From positions 47,604 to 70,296 of the forward strand of contig DBHP01000016.1 of the NCBI GenBank assembly GCA_002295705.1: a stretch of 22,693 bases of DNA, read 5' to 3'. A program made the translations under genes and the position numbers. The notes beneath the pieces are model-generated. The model made no database searches. It saw nothing but the letters and a program-made list of their open reading frames with translations, and had not been told where the DNA came from. Below are positions 7,197 to 13,999 of the stretch, in pieces; the stretch's first letter is position 1; each line of letters opens with the position of its first letter. Origin of the DNA: Candidatus Neomicrothrix sp. UBA825. GTDB taxonomy: Bacteria; Actinomycetota; Acidimicrobiia; Acidimicrobiales; UBA8592.

Positions 7197-8531
7197 CTAC
7201 TTATACGCCTTATCCCAAGTGAGGACTTCACCCGCCCAGTTACCAACTTTCCAGCCAGCAAGCGATTCGTGACTCGGCCAAAGATCTGAAAGATTTAGTA
7301 CTTCTCCATCAGCAATAACTGTTGAGATTTCATTCTTATTATTCAACACTCTTATATCTTCAGTGGGATCGGAGTCAACGATAATGATGTCGGCTAGCTT
7401 GTCTTTCTCAATCGTTCCTAGTTGGTCTTCCATTTGCATTGCCCAAGCGCCATTCTTAGTAGCTGTGGTGATCGCCTCTACAGGGGTCAAATCTAGAGAA
7501 TTAACGAAGATCTCTAATTCTCGACCGTGCCAGTGCCCGTATGGTGTTAATGCAAAGCCGCTTTCTGAACCTGAAAGAATTCGAACTCCATTGTCATAGG
7601 CTTTGCGGATCATTTTTGCGGTTTGCTCGATTTCGCCCCGAAAAATATCCTCCATTCCAGAGCTAGCCTGAACTCTGACTCCAAAATCAGCAAGGTTTGC
7701 TAAGAAAGTGAATGTTGGGCAGATAGATGCACCGTTAGATATAACAGCCTCAAGACCGTCATCATCCATAAAGGATGCATGAAGTATCAAATCGACACCC
7801 TCCTCGGCACATACTTTAACGCTTTGAGCTCCACGACAGTGCGCCATGACAGGGACTGAGAGTTCGTGCGCCGTCTGGCAAGCGGCTTTTATCTCTTCCC
7901 TATTCCATACGAGCAACTCGCCAGATCGACCGGGAACTGACCCTGTGGCGTGTAGCTTAATCCAATCAGCCCCGTATTTAATATGCCGCCGGACCCACTG
8001 AACTATTTCATCTTTCGTATTTACAATTTGCGCATACCCCACGGTTCCTTCATCGGGAATTAATCGTCCAGCCGTACCACCTACAGCAGTTAACAAAGCT
8101 TGAACACCTGTCGTGATTCTCGGGCCTTGGACGACACCAGCGTTAACAGCGTCACGTAGAGCAGGACCAATACCGTGGGAGGTGTCTGGATCAACGAAAG
8201 AGGTAACTCCGGCTCTCAGCATTTTTCTTAGATTCTGAGCAGCTACAAGTGCTACCAACGTTGGATCTCTGTGAAAGAAAAGTTCATCATTAGATTGCAC
8301 ATCATCAAATGAGCAATGGAGGTGGGAGTCAATTAAACCTGGCATAATCGTTTTCCCCGTGGCATCGATCTCTGCCACCTCTTCACGCGATAAGTCATTC
8401 ACTAAGTTCGCTGCCTCATCCCCCAAAGCAACTATTTGATTTCCTTCTACTGCAATTCCTCTGTTTGGTCTGGGATCAGCCCCCGTGCCGTCTATAAGAG
8501 TTCCACCTGAAATCAGCAAAATATCTGTCAT
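7197..8531 (-). CDS. Amidohydrolase-superfamily metal-dependent hydrolase (imidazolonepropionase-like)
   Basis: 444 aa, TIM-barrel amidohydrolase. The N-terminal beta strands lead to M-P-G-L-I-D-S-H70-L-H72, the first metal ligands. K192 in W-I-K-L-H could be the carboxylated bridging Lys, and H231 (M-A-H-C) and H251 (L-H-A-S) are the next ligands. The last position, normally Asp in G-T-D, reads G-S-E323-S, an unusual Asp-to-Glu swap. The C-terminal half has the usual G-T-I-E-K-D-K-L-A-D-I-I-I-V-D signature. There is no signal peptide, so it is cytoplasmic. Relatives hydrolyse cyclic amides, lactones or dipeptides; the substrate cannot be told. It is transcribed alone, divergent from the Dabb gene by 43 bases. 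Confidence 0.88.
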   Translation of the reverse strand: MTDILLISGGTLIDGTGADPRPNRGIAVEGNQIVALGDEAANLVNDLSREEVAEIDATGKTIMPGLIDSHLHCSFDDVQSNDELFFHRDPTLVALVAAQNLRKMLRAGVTSFVDPDTSHGIGPALRDAVNAGVVQGPRITTGVQALLTAVGGTAGRLIPDEGTVGYAQIVNTKDEIVQWVRRHIKYGADWIKLHATGSVPGRSGELLVWNREEIKAACQTAHELSVPVMAHCRGAQSVKVCAEEGVDLILHASFMDDDGLEAVISNGASICPTFTFLANLADFGVRVQASSGMEDIFRGEIEQTAKMIRKAYDNGVRILSGSESGFALTPYGHWHGRELEIFVNSLDLTPVEAITTATKNGAWAMQMEDQLGTIEKDKLADIIIVDSDPTEDIRVLNNKNEISTVIADGEVLNLSDLWPSHESLAGWKVGNWAGEVLTWDKAYK

Positions 8532-8574
8532 AGGACTATGTTATTGGATAAGTAGAGTAAATAGAAGGGTTATG

Positions 8575-8877
8575 ATGATACGGCATTGTGTATTACTAAA
8601 GTTTCAGACAGGTACGTCAGAGGAAATCATGAATGAAGCTGCAAGAGGTATCCGAGCTTTGCCTGAGTACATTCCCGAGATTGCTAACTATTCAGTGGGG
8701 TTTGATGCGAAACTTAGGGAGGATAATTATGATTTAGCTGTCATCGGTGATTTTGCCTCTTCTGATGATTACTTAGTATATGCCTCACACCCCAAACACC
8801 TTGAAGTTATTTCTGAACTCTTAGCACCATATCTTGAGGGAAGGAGTGCTGTTCAGTATGAATGTGATTCGGAGTGA
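8575..8877 (+). CDS. Stress-responsive A/B barrel (Dabb) domain protein
   Basis: 100 aa single-domain dimeric alpha-beta barrel protein. It opens with M-I-R-H-C-V-L-L-K-F, the typical Dabb first strand with its conserved His4, and has the D-L-A-V-I-G-D-F strand and Y-A-S-H-P-x-H segment expected in the middle. The ATG at 8575 is preferred because AGAAGGG sits 5 bases ahead; the adjacent ATG at 8572 would leave only 2 bases. A longer open frame from 8485 runs back into the divergent amidohydrolase and is not needed. It overlaps the ferredoxin start (GTGA) and so is translationally coupled to it. Members include cyclases such as olivetolic acid cyclase, but many have no known reaction. Confidence 0.85.
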   Translation: MIRHCVLLKFQTGTSEEIMNEAARGIRALPEYIPEIANYSVGFDAKLREDNYDLAVIGDFASSDDYLVYASHPKHLEVISELLAPYLEGRSAVQYECDSE

Positions 8878-9089
8878 CTTTTCGAATCGAAATTGAAACC
8901 GATGACTGTATGAGCTCAGGTAAGTGCGTTGCTGACTATCCAGAGGTCTTCGTTTTTGATGAAGAAGAGCTAGCTGCATTAATCCCGAACGCAAAACTTA
9001 CTGCCAAGGAAATCATCAAAGTAGCAAGAAACTGTCCGAGCAGAGCAATCTTGGTATTTGATGAGAATAACGACCAACTAGACACATAG
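8874..9089 (+). CDS. Small 3-Cys ferredoxin (probable [3Fe-4S], P450 electron donor)
   Basis: 71 aa. Cysteines at 12 and 18 (C-M-S-S-G-K-C) and C54-P fit the single-cluster ferredoxin of the SoxB/CYP-partner type; the position that is Cys in [4Fe-4S] versions is Ser, so a [3Fe-4S] cluster is expected. The fold pattern (D-D-C near the N-terminus, P-E-V-F, C-P-x-x-A-I near the end) is complete. It starts with GTG at 8874, overlapping the Dabb stop as GTGA. It is the only obvious P450 redox partner in the window and would serve the P450s encoded divergently to its left. No ferredoxin reductase is present here. Confidence in ferredoxin is high; which P450 it serves is inference. Confidence 0.92.
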   Translation: MTFRIEIETDDCMSSGKCVADYPEVFVFDEEELAALIPNAKLTAKEIIKVARNCPSRAILVFDENNDQLDT

Positions 9090-9100
9090 GAGACCAAGGC

Positions 9101-9874
9101 ATGAAGTCGCTAATTGTTACTGGAGGAGCAAACGGTCTGGGCCGTTCCATTGCTCAGAGCGCCAGCGATGCTGGGTACAGAGTGGGGATCATTGATGTAA
9201 ACATTGATGCTCTTGAGAGTGCTGCCTCATCTATTCAAAATACTGTGCCGCTAGTTGCTTCTGTTACGTCTTCTGAAGAAATAGCAACCGCTCTAGACAA
9301 GTTTGAACAAATACCAGATGTTTGGGTTAATAACGCTGGCATTGTTAGGTTTGGTCCCCTGCTTGAACTATCCGTAGATGACTGGAGGGCTGTTGTCGAC
9401 GTCAACCTTACCGGTACATTTATCTGCTCAACTATCATTGCAGAAGCGATGGCGCGCCGAGGCTCAGGTTCAATCATAAACATTACGTCAATTAACGGAA
9501 TCTCAGCTGGAACGAATTCCGGAGCATACGGTGCTACAAAGTCAGCAATTTCATTGTTAACTCAGCAAATGTCATTGGAATGGGGAAATCTTGGTCTCAG
9601 AGTTAACGCCTTAGCTCCTGGATTGATAGATGGTGGAATGTCTGAACCAATTTACTCAGATCCACAGTTTCGAAAATTACGGACGGAGAAAGTTCCTGTT
9701 GGTCGACTCGGAACAGAAGAAGACATCGCACAAGCGGTACTTTTCCTTGCTTCAGAGAAAGCCAGCTACATTACCGGGCACGAACTTGTTGTGGACGGAG
9801 GAATTATTAATTCAATAATCGCTAACCTCCCCCGCCCGTCAAGCGTTGATTCGGTTGGTTTAGATGGAGAGTGA
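9101..9874 (+). CDS. SDR-family NAD(P)-dependent oxidoreductase
   Basis: 257 aa classical short-chain dehydrogenase. Motifs: T7-G-G-A-N-G-L-G14 cofactor loop, D32 at the end of the second strand (favours NAD over NADP), N-N-A-G at 77-80, catalytic Ser130, Y143-G-A-T-K147, and V-N-A-L-A-P-G near the C-terminal third. It begins 11 bases after the ferredoxin with a GGAGACCAAGGC ribosome site and overlaps the next gene by 11 bases, so it lies in the Dabb-ferredoxin-SDR-flavin enzyme operon. It likely oxidises an alcohol made by a neighbouring P450 to the ketone. FabG is an alternative name by similarity, but the catabolic setting argues against fatty-acid synthesis. Confidence 0.93.
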   Translation: MKSLIVTGGANGLGRSIAQSASDAGYRVGIIDVNIDALESAASSIQNTVPLVASVTSSEEIATALDKFEQIPDVWVNNAGIVRFGPLLELSVDDWRAVVDVNLTGTFICSTIIAEAMARRGSGSIINITSINGISAGTNSGAYGATKSAISLLTQQMSLEWGNLGLRVNALAPGLIDGGMSEPIYSDPQFRKLRTEKVPVGRLGTEEDIAQAVLFLASEKASYITGHELVVDGGIINSIIANLPRPSSVDSVGLDGE

Positions 9875-10715
9875 TTTTGAAATCGCTATAAAAGTTGCCC
9901 CACATCATATTGACTGGGAGACAATGTTATGGGTAGCTACTCACGCCGATACAAGCCCCGTGTATTCCGACTTTTGGAATTTTGATCACTTCTATCCTAT
10001 TTACGGGGACTCAAGCGGCCCGTGCCTTGAATCCTGGGTTACGCTTTCTGCAATTGCCCAAGCTACTTCGCGTATCAGAATTGGATGCATGGTCAATGGA
10101 GTGCACTATCGTCATCCTGCAGTCGTTGCGAACATGGCTTCTGGGCTTGACATTATTAGTGATGGCCGATTTGAGTTAGGGCTCGGTGCAGGTTGGAATC
10201 AAGAAGAGTCGGGTGCCTACGGAATACATTTAGGTTCACTTACTGAAAGGTTCAACCGCTTTGATGAAGCTCTCGCAGTAATTGTTTCACTTGTGCATAA
10301 GGAGAGAACCTCTTTTGAAGGTGAATATTTCTCACTCAAGGAGGCTCTTAATAATCCGAAAGGACCTCAGGAAAGGCTACCTATTTGCATCGGTGGAACG
10401 GGAGAGAAGAGGACACTCCCTAATGTGGCAAAATATGCTTCCCACTGGAATCTCCCGTCCTACGATCAAAATCTTTTTACTAACAAACTAAATTCTCTAA
10501 AATTGTATTGTAATGAAATTGGCAGAGATGTAGAAGAGATTAAAATTTCTACTCATATTTTCGTTGAAGAAGCTACCGACGACGAAACAATCATCAACCA
10601 ACTTCGGATCCAAGAAGAGGCCGGGATTAACCAGTCAATAATCTATTTTCAACCACCAGTCTCAAGAGAGAAGGTCAACTCTGTTACAGAACTACTTTCC
10701 AATAGTGCCCTGTGA
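9864..10715 (+). CDS. LLM-class (luciferase-like) flavin/F420 oxidoreductase
   Basis: 283 aa TIM-barrel luciferase-like protein. Visible family marks are T-S-R-I-R-I-G-C-M-V near the third strand, Y-R-H-P-A-V-V-A, the G-R-F-E-L-G-L-G-A-G-W-N segment, and the helix E-R-F-N-R-F-D-E-A-L. These occur in F420- or FMN-dependent oxidoreductases that act as monooxygenases or dehydrogenases. The ATG at 9864 lies inside the SDR end (ATGGAGAGTGA, 11-base overlap), implying coupled translation and a shared pathway. It converges with another LLM gene 11 bases away; the two are only distantly alike. Cofactor choice (F420 versus FMN) is not decided by visible residues. Confidence 0.88.
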   Translation: MESDFEIAIKVAPHHIDWETMLWVATHADTSPVYSDFWNFDHFYPIYGDSSGPCLESWVTLSAIAQATSRIRIGCMVNGVHYRHPAVVANMASGLDIISDGRFELGLGAGWNQEESGAYGIHLGSLTERFNRFDEALAVIVSLVHKERTSFEGEYFSLKEALNNPKGPQERLPICIGGTGEKRTLPNVAKYASHWNLPSYDQNLFTNKLNSLKLYCNEIGRDVEEIKISTHIFVEEATDDETIINQLRIQEEAGINQSIIYFQPPVSREKVNSVTELLSNSAL

Positions 10716-10726
10716 GCTACGATAAA

Positions 10727-11608
10727 TTAGGGTGCTAATGCTTCAAAGGTTTCCCATTCCGGGATTTTAAAATTCCCATCATGAGGAATTGCCTGAATAC
10801 AGACGTGGCTAGCTCCGGCTTTTTCATGTTCCTTTATTCGCTTTTCTATCTGTTGAATTGACCCCCATGCAACTAGAGAGTCAAGAAAGTAATCAGAAGC
10901 AGAATCGATATCATCTTCGGAGAAACCAAGCCTTTTCCAACTATTCCGATAATTTGGAAGTGAAGCATAGATCCGTAAGGCACTTTTAGCCGCACTGTAC
11001 GCAGTCTCCTTGTCTTGTGTTAGGACAACCTTTTGCTCAACGCATAATAATTTATCTTTGCCAAGTATTTCTCGCGCTTGGTTAGTGTGATCTGGAGTCG
11101 TCCAGTAAGGGTGCGCACCGTCAGCATAATCAGATGATAATTGAAGCATTTGTGGCCCCAATGCTGCAACAACACAAAGGGGCTCTTCGTCTGGAGGGAT
11201 AGAAGTATACGGAGAGGTTCTGAAAGTTTTGAGATACGAACGCATTGTTGCAATAGGTTTCTCATACGGAATTTGCCGCAAACCTTCTACAAGTGGAGCA
11301 TGAGAAATGCCTAGGCCTAAAAGGAAACGACCCCCTGATTGTTCTGCAAGTGTCGCTGCGGCCTGTCGTGTAACGCCAGGAAGCCTATGGTAGATATTCG
11401 CTATCCCCGTTGCGAAGTGAAGATTCTGAGTCGTTGAGGCCAAGTAAGCTATATGAGCGAAAGGATCTCTACCTGTGGTCTCAGGGATCCAAAGCATAGA
11501 ATATCCAAGCTCCTCTATTCTTTGAGCAAATTCCCTTGACTCCTCGAAGCCTAAAGCATCTGTGGGGTGCCAAACTCCCCGTTTCTTTAAAACAGATTTC
11601 TTTATCAT
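10727..11608 (-). CDS. LLM-class oxidoreductase, probably F420-dependent (TIGR03620-like)
   Basis: 293 aa luciferase-like TIM barrel. The start region W-H-P-T-D-A-L, the L-G-Y-S-M-L-W-I-P-E-T strand, L-H-F-A-T-G-I-A-N-I-Y-H-R and G-G-R-F-L-L-G-L-G-I-S-H-A match my recollection of the TIGR03620 F420 subgroup. Such enzymes transfer hydride between F420 and an alcohol, ketone or enone. The start ATG at 11608 has no clear Shine-Dalgarno and there is a 43-base gap from the SHOCT-like gene upstream. It converges on the plus-strand LLM gene with no room for a classic terminator. If F420 use is right, the host makes F420, which is in keeping with Actinobacteria or Chloroflexota. Confidence 0.85.
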   Translation of the reverse strand: MIKKSVLKKRGVWHPTDALGFEESREFAQRIEELGYSMLWIPETTGRDPFAHIAYLASTTQNLHFATGIANIYHRLPGVTRQAAATLAEQSGGRFLLGLGISHAPLVEGLRQIPYEKPIATMRSYLKTFRTSPYTSIPPDEEPLCVVAALGPQMLQLSSDYADGAHPYWTTPDHTNQAREILGKDKLLCVEQKVVLTQDKETAYSAAKSALRIYASLPNYRNSWKRLGFSEDDIDSASDYFLDSLVAWGSIQQIEKRIKEHEKAGASHVCIQAIPHDGNFKIPEWETFEALAP

Positions 11609-11651
11609 ACGGCAATGCGAGTTTGTAGGTGTGACATGGGATTTCTGGTTT

Positions 11652-11912
11652 TTACTGAAGCTCTAACCCGAGCTGCTCCCAAATTTCTTCCTTCTTTGCC
11701 TCAAAGGTCTCATCATCTATTTCACCATTCGCCTTTGCAGCACTTAATTCAGCAAATTGTCGGTATAACTCCTCCTCAGGGGTTCCTGAGGCATCAGCTT
11801 CATCGTCAGAGGTTCTTCGTTCAGCTCGCTCAGCGCGCTTAGCCTCTTGCTTTTCTCTCTTAGTTTGCTCCCGCTGGCGCTTTCCCCAGCTTTCTCTTCC
11901 CTTACTAGCCAT
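11652..11912 (-). CDS. Small charged protein with C-terminal SHOCT-like segment
   Basis: 86 aa. The first half is extremely basic and helical (G-K-R-Q-R-E-Q-T-K-R-E-K-Q, then A-K-R-A-E-R-A-E-R-R), looking like a coiled coil or nucleic-acid-binding arm. After an acidic hinge (D-D-E-A-D), the last 35 residues (L-Y-R-Q-F-A-E-L ... G-E-I-D-D-E-T-F-E-A-K-K) match the SHOCT pattern: L-x-x-L, then G-x-I-x-x-E-x-F-x-x-K-K. SHOCT modules bind or oligomerise with other proteins. It follows the cold-shock gene by 10 bases and is probably co-transcribed; I recall a csp plus small-basic-protein pair in several proteobacteria. Function unknown, possibly RNA-related. Confidence 0.7.
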   Translation of the reverse strand: MASKGRESWGKRQREQTKREKQEAKRAERAERRTSDDEADASGTPEEELYRQFAELSAAKANGEIDDETFEAKKEEIWEQLGLELQ

Positions 11913-11922
11913 ATTGGTGTCC

Positions 11923-12123
11923 CTATAGAGCTTTTACGTTTAAAGCTTCGTCCCCTTTGCGACCCTCTCCTATATCAAACTCTACTTGCTGTCCTTCTTC
12001 TAAATTTTTAAATCCATCGCCATCGATATTGGAATAGTGGACAAAGACATCGTCTCCGCCCTCACGTTCAATAAATCCGTAGCCTTTTTGTGTGTTAAAG
12101 AACTTTACTGTTCCTGTTGCCAT
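11923..12123 (-). CDS. csp: Cold-shock protein (CspA family)
   Basis: 66 aa single cold-shock domain, the usual length. Begins M-A-T-G-T-V-K-F-F-N and carries both RNA-binding motifs, K-G-Y-G-F-I (RNP1) and V-F-V-H-Y-S (RNP2), and ends in the typical A-L-N-V-K-A-L. It binds single-stranded RNA or DNA and acts as an RNA chaperone. ATG 12123 is chosen over the in-frame ATG at 12129 because AGGA lies 7 bases ahead of it, whereas it abuts the earlier one. About 95 bases of leader separate it from the CysQ-like gene and contain a repeated CGCCTAACG element, so post-transcriptional control of the kind known for csp leaders is possible. Confidence 0.96.
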   Translation of the reverse strand: MATGTVKFFNTQKGYGFIEREGGDDVFVHYSNIDGDGFKNLEEGQQVEFDIGEGRKGDEALNVKAL

Positions 12124-12136
12124 ACTCATATCCTAT

Positions 12137-12171
12137 CGTTAGGCGTCATTGTGTTAGATCCACGTTAGGCG
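12137..12171 (-). repeat. Direct repeat CGTTAGGCG in the csp leader
   Basis: The 9-mer CGTTAGGCG (CGCCTAACG in the transcript) occurs at 12137-12145 and 12163-12171, spaced 26 bases start to start. A related GTTAG core lies between them (12153-12157). All sit in the untranslated leader of the cold-shock gene, just ahead of its ribosome site. This could be a paired protein-binding site or part of a leader RNA fold. No promoter hexamers were assigned. Confidence 0.4.
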
Positions 12172-12219
12172 ATCAGAAAGCAAATTCCTTTGATGAAGAT
12201 ATATTTCTTTGGACTTGCA

Positions 12220-12960
12220 TTACTTACTATTCAAAACACCCAATACATCATGTATTAGCTCAGGGTGGCTAATGATCAGTCCTCTTACAATAGGAACTTC
12301 TTTGTTGAAGATAAACTCCGTTCCGTCTAACTGGCAGGCAGTTAGTCCTGCAGCGCGAGCCACAGCAATGGGGCCGCATACATCCCACTCATATAATCCA
12401 GAATTATGTATATAGACATCGGCTTCTCCCCCAATAACTAATGATGCTTTTATACCCGCAGAACCACAACTCGCTAGCCTGGCACCAATCGCGTCTGCTA
12501 CGTATGAGGCTTGGTAAGAATTCCATCGATTACTAATCACCAGCTTTGAATCTGATACGGATCGCTCTTTTGGGAACAACATTGCAGTTGAGTAGAGCCT
12601 CTTCAATGAGGGACAAGAAACCGCTCCGGCCGCTATTTGACCATTTTCAATAAGAGCAATATGGACAGCCCATTCTTCACTGCCCGCGTACGGGTAATCT
12701 TGCGAGCCGTCAAGCGGATCCACAATCCAGATACGGTTTGCTTGGATCCGATTTAAATCGTCTGCCCCTTCTTCCGACAGCACAGCATCTTGCGGGCGGT
12801 GATTTGTTAGCTCGTTAATAATTATGTTGTGAGCAAAGCTATCTCCTTTGTCTCTCAATACCCATGAATTCATGCCTGAGGCGATTCCATCATCTCTCAA
12901 TTTCAAGAGCTCTGAGCCAGCCTTTTCAGCAAGAAACGAAGCTAACTCATGATCATCCAT
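12220..12960 (-). CDS. cysQ: Inositol-monophosphatase-family phosphatase (CysQ-like)
   Basis: 246 aa Li-sensitive metal-dependent phosphatase fold. Metal site: S-E63-E64-G, then W-I-V-D81-P-L-D84-G-S, and a late E-W-D with C-G-P-I-A-V-A-R-A-A-G. CysQ members remove the 3'-phosphate from PAP (3'-phosphoadenosine 5'-phosphate), the by-product of sulfate assimilation; inositol-1-phosphatase or fructose-bisphosphatase activity are alternatives in the same family. The D-P-L-D-G-S-Q-D-Y form is closer to the CysQ group as I remember it, but no specificity residue settles it. It starts 4 bases after the Sec-ArsC stop without a strong Shine-Dalgarno, so it probably depends on coupled translation from that gene. 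Confidence 0.82.
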   Translation of the reverse strand: MDDHELASFLAEKAGSELLKLRDDGIASGMNSWVLRDKGDSFAHNIIINELTNHRPQDAVLSEEGADDLNRIQANRIWIVDPLDGSQDYPYAGSEEWAVHIALIENGQIAAGAVSCPSLKRLYSTAMLFPKERSVSDSKLVISNRWNSYQASYVADAIGARLASCGSAGIKASLVIGGEADVYIHNSGLYEWDVCGPIAVARAAGLTACQLDGTEFIFNKEVPIVRGLIISHPELIHDVLGVLNSK

Positions 12961-12964
12961 CTAG

Positions 12965-13315
12965 TTAACGAATAAAATCTGCTATGCGGCTTTTAGGGCG
13001 ACCAATTATTGCTTTATCCCCATTCACAATTACAGGTCTTTGTAATAATTGCTTATGCTTGACCAGTATTTCCACTACATTTTGCGGATTATCGACAAAA
13101 TCATCAGGGTCTAATTCAAGTTTTTTGAATTTAGAATCTTTCCGTACGAGATCCTCTACAGGGTCCTCTAGTCCGGAAACAATTTTCTCTAGGGTGGCTT
13201 TGTCAGGAGGTTCTTTGATGTAGAGAACCACTTCATATTCAATTCCCTCATCCTCAGCGACCGCTAAGGCGTTTCGAGATGATCCTCAATGAGGGTTGTG
13301 ATAAATCGTAATCAT
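12965..13315 (-). CDS. Selenocysteine-containing ArsC/Spx-family protein (in-frame UGA at catalytic Cys)
   Basis: 116 aa if UGA 13288-13286 is read as Sec10. The N-terminus M-I-T-I-Y-H-N-P-H-U-G-S-S-R-N aligns with ArsC, where N-P-x-C-G-T-S-R-N holds the nucleophilic Cys; the UGA falls exactly on that Cys. The rest is a complete ArsC: G-I-E-Y-E-V-V, and R-P-V-I-V-N-G-D-K-A-I-I-G-R-P near the end with the two conserved Arg. Without readthrough only an 88-residue C-terminal piece from a GTG at 13231 is left. The ATG at 13315 has AAGGAG 8 bases ahead; ATG 13321 is also in frame. A SECIS-like hairpin follows the UGA. Arsenate reductase or glutaredoxin/Spx-like thiol redox are both possible. It lies 63 bases after coaE and 4 bases before cysQ. 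Confidence 0.85.
13246..13279 (-). promoter_or_regulatory. Candidate bacterial SECIS element of the Sec-ArsC mRNA
   Basis: In the transcript, CCUUAGC-GGUC-GCUGAGG (13269-13252) forms a 7-bp stem (one G-U pair) with a GGUC tetraloop. The loop begins 24 nt after the UGA and has G in its first two positions. A second short stem (UCUC with GAGG, 13279-13276 with 13249-13246) extends it below an asymmetric internal loop. Distance, loop G and placement inside the reading frame fit the bacterial SECIS consensus recognised by SelB. Folding was done by eye. Confidence 0.65.
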
Positions 13316-13378
13316 AAGCATGACTCCTTGAATTCAGTCTGTCCTCTGAATACTATCTCCCAGCTAATGAAAAATAGG

Positions 13379-13999
13379 TTATGTCCAGTCATTCATCCAA
13401 TCAAAGACCGTTTCCCAGCATGACATTATTTCAAGTTGTAAGTCCTCTAACGAATTGTCATTGGAAATAATCAAGTCCGCTACTCGTCTTCGTTCTTCAT
13501 CAGTTGCTTGTGACTGCATTCTTGCATGTGCCTCTTCTTCCTCTAAGCCGCGCAGTTGAAGCCGCTCAATTCTCCTTTGATATGTTGCTTCGACAACTAT
13601 AACTTTTTGGTACAAAGGCACACCGCTGATTTGTGCCAAAGGCTGTTCTACGAGAACAGCCATGTCTAGTATCGTGAGCTTGGCAGTTTGCTTTTCGAGC
13701 ATGCTCAGTAGCCTTTTATTAATTGCTGGGTGCGTAATAGCTTCAAGCTTTGCGAGTTGACCTTCAGAGCTAAATACTATTTTGCCAAGTGCGGTGCGAT
13801 TGATTGTCCCGTCTGGATTAAGTATCTTCTCATCGAATGTTTCTAAGATATCTAGGTATTCGCTCGAAGAGCGATCCAATACGGAATGCCCTACGGCGTC
13901 AACATCGATAACTGAGGCTCCGAGTGTTTGAAACATATTAGCGACTGTAGATTTTCCAACCCCGATACCTCCAGTTAAACCTACGCAGAACGTTCGCAT
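13379..13999 (-). CDS. coaE: Dephospho-CoA kinase
   Basis: 206 aa. Catalyses the last step of CoA synthesis, phosphorylating dephospho-CoA at the 3'-OH of ribose with ATP. The P-loop G-L-T-G-G-I-G-V-G-K-S-T (7-18) at the N-terminus, the D-V-D-A-V-G-H strand end near 32-38, the H-P-A-I-N near the lid, and A-V-L-V-E-Q-P-L are all typical CoaE. Length is normal. Its ATG at 13999 lies 19 bases inside the P450 gene and no other start fits, so a housekeeping gene is translationally tied to a P450. A kinase for CoA near ligase and CoA-transferase genes may be coincidental. Confidence 0.95.
   Translation of the reverse strand: MRTFCVGLTGGIGVGKSTVANMFQTLGASVIDVDAVGHSVLDRSSSEYLDILETFDEKILNPDGTINRTALGKIVFSSEGQLAKLEAITHPAINKRLLSMLEKQTAKLTILDMAVLVEQPLAQISGVPLYQKVIVVEATYQRRIERLQLRGLEEEEAHARMQSQATDEERRRVADLIISNDNSLEDLQLEIMSCWETVFDWMNDWT

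Noticed and set aside
8485..8574. Longer start for the Dabb protein
   Set aside because: The extra residues overlap the divergent amidohydrolase, are not Dabb-like, and a good ribosome site lies just before ATG 8575.
10716..10726. Terminator between the two convergent flavin oxidoreductase genes
   Set aside because: Only 11 bases are available and no hairpin with a T-run is visible.
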